The notes beneath the pieces were generated by a model. That model saw only the letters and a program-made list of their open reading frames with translations. It was not told the origin of the DNA and made no database searches. Below are positions 15,007 through 17,283 of a DNA stretch of 17,283 nucleotides, in pieces; within the stretch, counting starts at the first letter, position 1, and each line of letters begins with the position of its first letter. Source of the stretch: an uncultured Sinobacteraceae bacterium (GTDB taxonomy: Bacteria; Pseudomonadota; Gammaproteobacteria; Steroidobacterales; Steroidobacteraceae); the NCBI GenBank assembly GCA_937902995.1, contig CALEKY010000085.1, positions 1 to 17,283 on the forward strand, written 5' to 3'. The translations under genes and the position numbers were made by a program.

Positions 15007-15089
15007 CGCTTCTTGCGCTCGCGGCTGCGGCGGATCACACGGACCGGCACGTCGACCGCTTCATTCCAATGCGTTTCCGACTTCGTGAC

Positions 15090-15104
15090 GCACTCTGCTT
15101 GTGC
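15090..15104. promoter_or_regulatory. NtrC-like enhancer dyad upstream of the flavoprotein operon
   Basis: GCAC-TCTGCTT-GTGC has the NtrC-box half-sites and spacing, and the symmetry extends to ACGCAC/GTGCGT. Its centre is about 155 bases upstream of the predicted sigma-54 start at 15252, a normal enhancer distance. Confidence 0.65.
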
Positions 15105-15225
15105 GTCGCGCGTCGTCGCGATCGAGCATTGCCCATCGTGCGCACGAGTCTCCAGTGTGCCGCTCGAGCGCAAATACGCTGATTCTCAAGCGGATACGCA
15201 AGATCGACGTCGCTCACAGCCTCGC

Positions 15226-15241
15226 TGGCACGCAGGTTGCT
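15226..15241 (+). promoter_or_regulatory. Sigma-54 promoter for the flavoprotein operon
   Basis: TGGCACG-CAGG-TTGCT matches the -24/-12 consensus exactly, with GG at 15227/15228 and GC at 15239/15240. Transcription would start near 15252, giving a leader of about 107 bases before the ATG at 15359. Confidence 0.85.
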
Positions 15242-15257
15242 TGACTCGAGGCAGGTC

Positions 15258-15289
15258 GAGCCGCCAATGGCTCCCGGACGACGGCGTCC
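15258..15289 (+). promoter_or_regulatory. Candidate NasT-binding double hairpin in the second leader
   Basis: P1 is GAGCC-GCCAAT-GGCTC (15258-15273), a 5-bp stem with a six-base loop. P2 is GGAC-GACGGC-GTCC (15276-15289), which can also fold as a 5-bp stem with a tetraloop. P2 overlaps the 5' arm of the terminator, as in the nrtA leader. The loops do not carry A at position 1, so recognition by NasT is inferred from layout and context rather than from loop sequence; G is at position 4 of P2. Confidence 0.4.
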
Positions 15290-15336
15290 CCAAGCGAGTG
15301 CGTTCGCCGCACTCATTTCGGGACGCCGTTTTTTTT
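15281..15336 (+). terminator. Intrinsic terminator/attenuator upstream of the flavoprotein gene
   Basis: ACGGCGTCCC (15281-15290) pairs perfectly with GGGACGCCGT (15320-15329), and eight T residues run from 15329 to 15336. The loop holds an inner 7-bp hairpin, GAGTGCG / CGCACTC (15296-15302 with 15308-15314). The stem ends 29 bases before the ATG of the next gene, so it acts inside that gene's leader. Confidence 0.88.
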
Positions 15337-15358
15337 GGTTGCGAGGTTCGTTCGATAC

Positions 15359-17283
15359 ATGGTTGCCGCGCTCGAAGCTGCCGCCGCGCCCGCGCTCGCA
15401 GAACGTCCGATCGTCATCGTCGGTAGCGGACCCGTGGGCGTACGCGTCGCCGGCGAGCTGCATCGGCGCCGCAGCGATGTATCCATCGTGCTGTACGGCG
15501 CCGAACCCGATGAGCCGTACAACCGTGTTCGCTTGAGCTCGTTGCTCGCCGGTGAAATCCGTTGGGACGCTTGGAATGCGGATTCGTCGCTGCCGGCTTC
15601 GCCGCACATCGAGCGTCGCTTCGGCTGCGCCGTGCAGTCCATCGATCGAGGAGCGCGCTGCATCGTCGATGCGCACGGTCGAATCCAACCGTATTCGCAG
15701 CTCGTGATCGCGACGGGATCGACACCGGTCGTTCCGAACATTCCCGGCATCGATCTCGAAGGCATTTACACGTTCCGCGAGTTGCGCGACGCACAGCAGC
15801 TCTTTGCGCGTCGCATGCGCAGTCGACGCACCGTCGTGATCGGCGGCGGATTGCTCGGGCTCGAAGCAGCGCGCGCGATGCGGCGGTTCCACACGGAAGT
15901 GACGGTCATCGAGCACGCACCGCGCCTCATGCCCCGGCAGCTCGATGACGAAGCAAGCACCATGCTCGCTGCGCATCTCGAGAGGCTTGCGATTCGACTT
16001 CGCGTCGGCGTCGGCGTGAAACAGGTCGTCGGGAATGTGCGCGTCGAAGGCGTGCAACTGATGGACGGTTCGGTCGTGGAGTGCGACACGATCGTCATCG
16101 CGGCGGGTATTCGTCCGAATGTCGAGCTCGCACGCCGCGCGGGATTGAGCATCGGCCGCGGCATTCGCGTGGACGATGCGCTGCGCACGTCGGATCCGTC
16201 GATCTATGCGGTCGGCGAGTGCGCCGAGCACCGCGGCATCGTCTACGGGCTGGTGGCTCCTGGTTTCGAGCAAGCGGCAATCGCCGCAACGAATCTCTCG
16301 GGCCAGTCCGCCTCCTATCGCGGCTCGCTCGCGGCGACACGTTTGAAAGTGCTCGAGATGCCCGTGTTCAGCATCGGCCGCATCACGGATGACGACTTAA
16401 GTCCGAGCGCGCGCTGTGCGACGTATCGGTGCGGCAACGAGTACTGCAAAGTGGCGATCGAACGCCGACGCATCGTCGGCGCCATCGCCATCGGCAATGT
16501 CGCACAACTCGGACGGCTTCAAGAAGCCGTGATGCACGCACGCATCGCCTGGCCGTGGCAGCTTTGGCGATTCGGCAAGACCGGATCGTTATGGCCTGAG
16601 AACAGGGCGACGCACATCAGTCAGTGGCCCGATAGCGTCACGGTGTGCAACTGCACCGGTGTAACCCGCGGCACGCTTCGCAAAGCAATGTCGCAAGGCG
16701 CGTGCGATATCGCATCGCTATGTGCCGCGACCGGCGCATCGAGCGTGTGCGGTTCGTGCCGTCCTCTGCTCGCCGAGCTGTGCGGCAAACGCGAACCCAT
16801 GCCTGCGGTACCTGCGTGGCGATCGCTGCTCGTGCTGACGATCCTCGCGGCGATCGTCGGCGTACTACTCGCCCAGCCCGCCACGCTCGACTATGCGGCG
16901 AGCATCCAGTCGAACCTGTCGTTCGACTTCCTGTGGCGCGACGGCACATGGAAACAGATCAGCGGCTTCACCGTACTCGGTCTGACAGCGATCGCGCTGC
17001 TCATGTCGTTGCGCAAGTGCGTGCGTGCATTCTCGCTCGGTAACTTCGCCGGTTGGCGGATCGCGCATCTCGCGCTCGGCATCGGTGCGCTGATCGCACT
17101 CTTTGTCCACACCGGGGGACGCCTGGGCTCGTATCTCGACGCCGCGCTGATGAGCTGTTTCGTCGCGCTAGCACTCGTTGGCTCGGCGGCAAGCGGCGCG
17201 TTGTCGCTCCAACATCGCATCGCCGGCGATGCGACTCGCCTGCGCTCTCGCTTGACGTGGATTCACATCTTGTTGTTCTGGCC
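15359..17283 (+). CDS. NasB/NirB-like FAD-NAD(P) oxidoreductase with [2Fe-2S] and heme-b-like membrane domain (3' end outside window)
   Basis: The frame from ATG 15359 stays open to the last base, about 641 codons. The N-terminus has FAD motif IVIVGSGPVGVRVAGEL (GxGxxG at 22-27), ATGSTP at 118-123, an NAD(P)-binding VVIGGGLLGLEAARAM at about 159-174, and YAVGECAEH at 283-291. Residues about 333-420 resemble the C-terminal domain of NADH-rubredoxin reductase. A BFD-type [2Fe-2S] motif follows (C430-N-C432, then C464-G-S-C467). This order matches NasB/NasC and the start of NirB, which feed electrons to assimilatory nitrate or nitrite reductase. Then come membrane segments at about 487-506, 534-553, 565-587 and 596-617. 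His570 and His584 (13 residues between) lie in one helix and His636 in the next, a pattern of heme-b ligation. AGG at 15344-15346 is a distant ribosome site. Confidence 0.85.
   Translation, partial: MVAALEAAAAPALAERPIVIVGSGPVGVRVAGELHRRRSDVSIVLYGAEPDEPYNRVRLSSLLAGEIRWDAWNADSSLPASPHIERRFGCAVQSIDRGARCIVDAHGRIQPYSQLVIATGSTPVVPNIPGIDLEGIYTFRELRDAQQLFARRMRSRRTVVIGGGLLGLEAARAMRRFHTEVTVIEHAPRLMPRQLDDEASTMLAAHLERLAIRLRVGVGVKQVVGNVRVEGVQLMDGSVVECDTIVIAAGIRPNVELARRAGLSIGRGIRVDDALRTSDPSIYAVGECAEHRGIVYGLVAPGFEQAAIAATNLSGQSASYRGSLAATRLKVLEMPVFSIGRITDDDLSPSARCATYRCGNEYCKVAIERRRIVGAIAIGNVAQLGRLQEAVMHARIAWPWQLWRFGKTGSLWPENRATHISQWPDSVTVCNCTGVTRGTLRKAMSQGACDIASLCAATGASSVCGSCRPLLAELCGKREPMPAVPAWRSLLVLTILAAIVGVLLAQPATLDYAASIQSNLSFDFLWRDGTWKQISGFTVLGLTAIALLMSLRKCVRAFSLGNFAGWRIAHLALGIGALIALFVHTGGRLGSYLDAALMSCFVALALVGSAASGALSLQHRIAGDATRLRSRLTWIHILLFW

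Larger units (their letters stand above)
15007..15358 (+). other. Regulatory region between nasS and the flavoprotein gene
   Basis: About 350 bases without a gene. It contains, in order, an NtrC-like dyad (15090-15104), a less regular GTGCGCAC palindrome (15138-15145), an exact sigma-54 promoter (15226-15241), and a leader with a hexaloop hairpin and a strong terminator (15252-15336). An open frame on the opposite strand across here is not credible as a gene. No clear terminator for nasTS is visible right after 15006. Confidence 0.75.

Noticed and set aside
15035..16273. 412-codon minus-strand open frame across the regulatory region and flavoprotein start
   Set aside because: It is antisense to an oxidoreductase with full FAD/NAD motifs and crosses a promoter and terminator; its composition is shadow-like.
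1..17283. Mobile elements, CRISPR arrays, tRNA or rRNA genes
   Set aside because: No transposase or integrase motifs, no regularly spaced direct repeats, and no tRNA or rRNA-like segments were recognised on reading both strands.

Overview
The window is GC-rich, and its family content suggests a pseudomonad-type proteobacterium, probably a gammaproteobacterium: a NasS-NasT nitrate regulatory pair, sigma-54 promoters, Tat-exported oxidoreductases, a beta-barrel porin and a quinoprotein fused to a c-type cytochrome. This assignment rests on gene content only. No rRNA, tRNA, CRISPR array, insertion sequence or phage gene was seen.

Left part (1-7356) is a mixed set of peripheral-metabolism genes. 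It holds the 3' part of a PQQ-dependent sugar dehydrogenase joined to a diheme c-type cytochrome domain (reading frame broken near 1165), a Tat-signal NAD-dependent epimerase-like SDR, a beta-helix-like lipoprotein, a second Tat-signal SDR, a convergent cupin gene and a membrane-anchored TPR protein.

Right part (7357-17283) is a nitrate/nitrite assimilation locus. On the minus strand, reading leftward from about 12970, lie a periplasmic NrtA/CmpA-type binding protein, its permease, a fused double ATPase and an outer-membrane porin, spaced 6-18 bp apart like one operon. Divergent on the plus strand is nasT-nasS (ANTAR antiterminator and its nitrate-sensing partner, overlapping by GTGA). Downstream is a gene starting at 15359 and open to the window edge. 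It encodes a NasB/NirB-like FAD/NAD(P) oxidoreductase with a BFD-type [2Fe-2S] motif, followed by a membrane domain with cytochrome b-like histidines.

The regulatory DNA is the most striking part. There are three sequences matching the sigma-54 consensus TGGCACG-N4-TTGCW: minus 12996-12981, plus 13208-13223 and plus 15226-15241. There are two GCAC-N7-GTGC dyads resembling NtrC boxes (13141-13155 and 15090-15104). Both structural operons (transporter and oxidoreductase) have a leader RNA ending in a strong intrinsic terminator with an internal second hairpin and a U-tract, just before the first gene. In each leader a small hairpin overlaps the 5' arm of the terminator. I infer this circuit: NtrC and sigma-54 switch transcription on under nitrogen limitation, the transcripts stop at the attenuators, and when nitrate or nitrite releases NasT from NasS, NasT binds the leaders and lets polymerase through.
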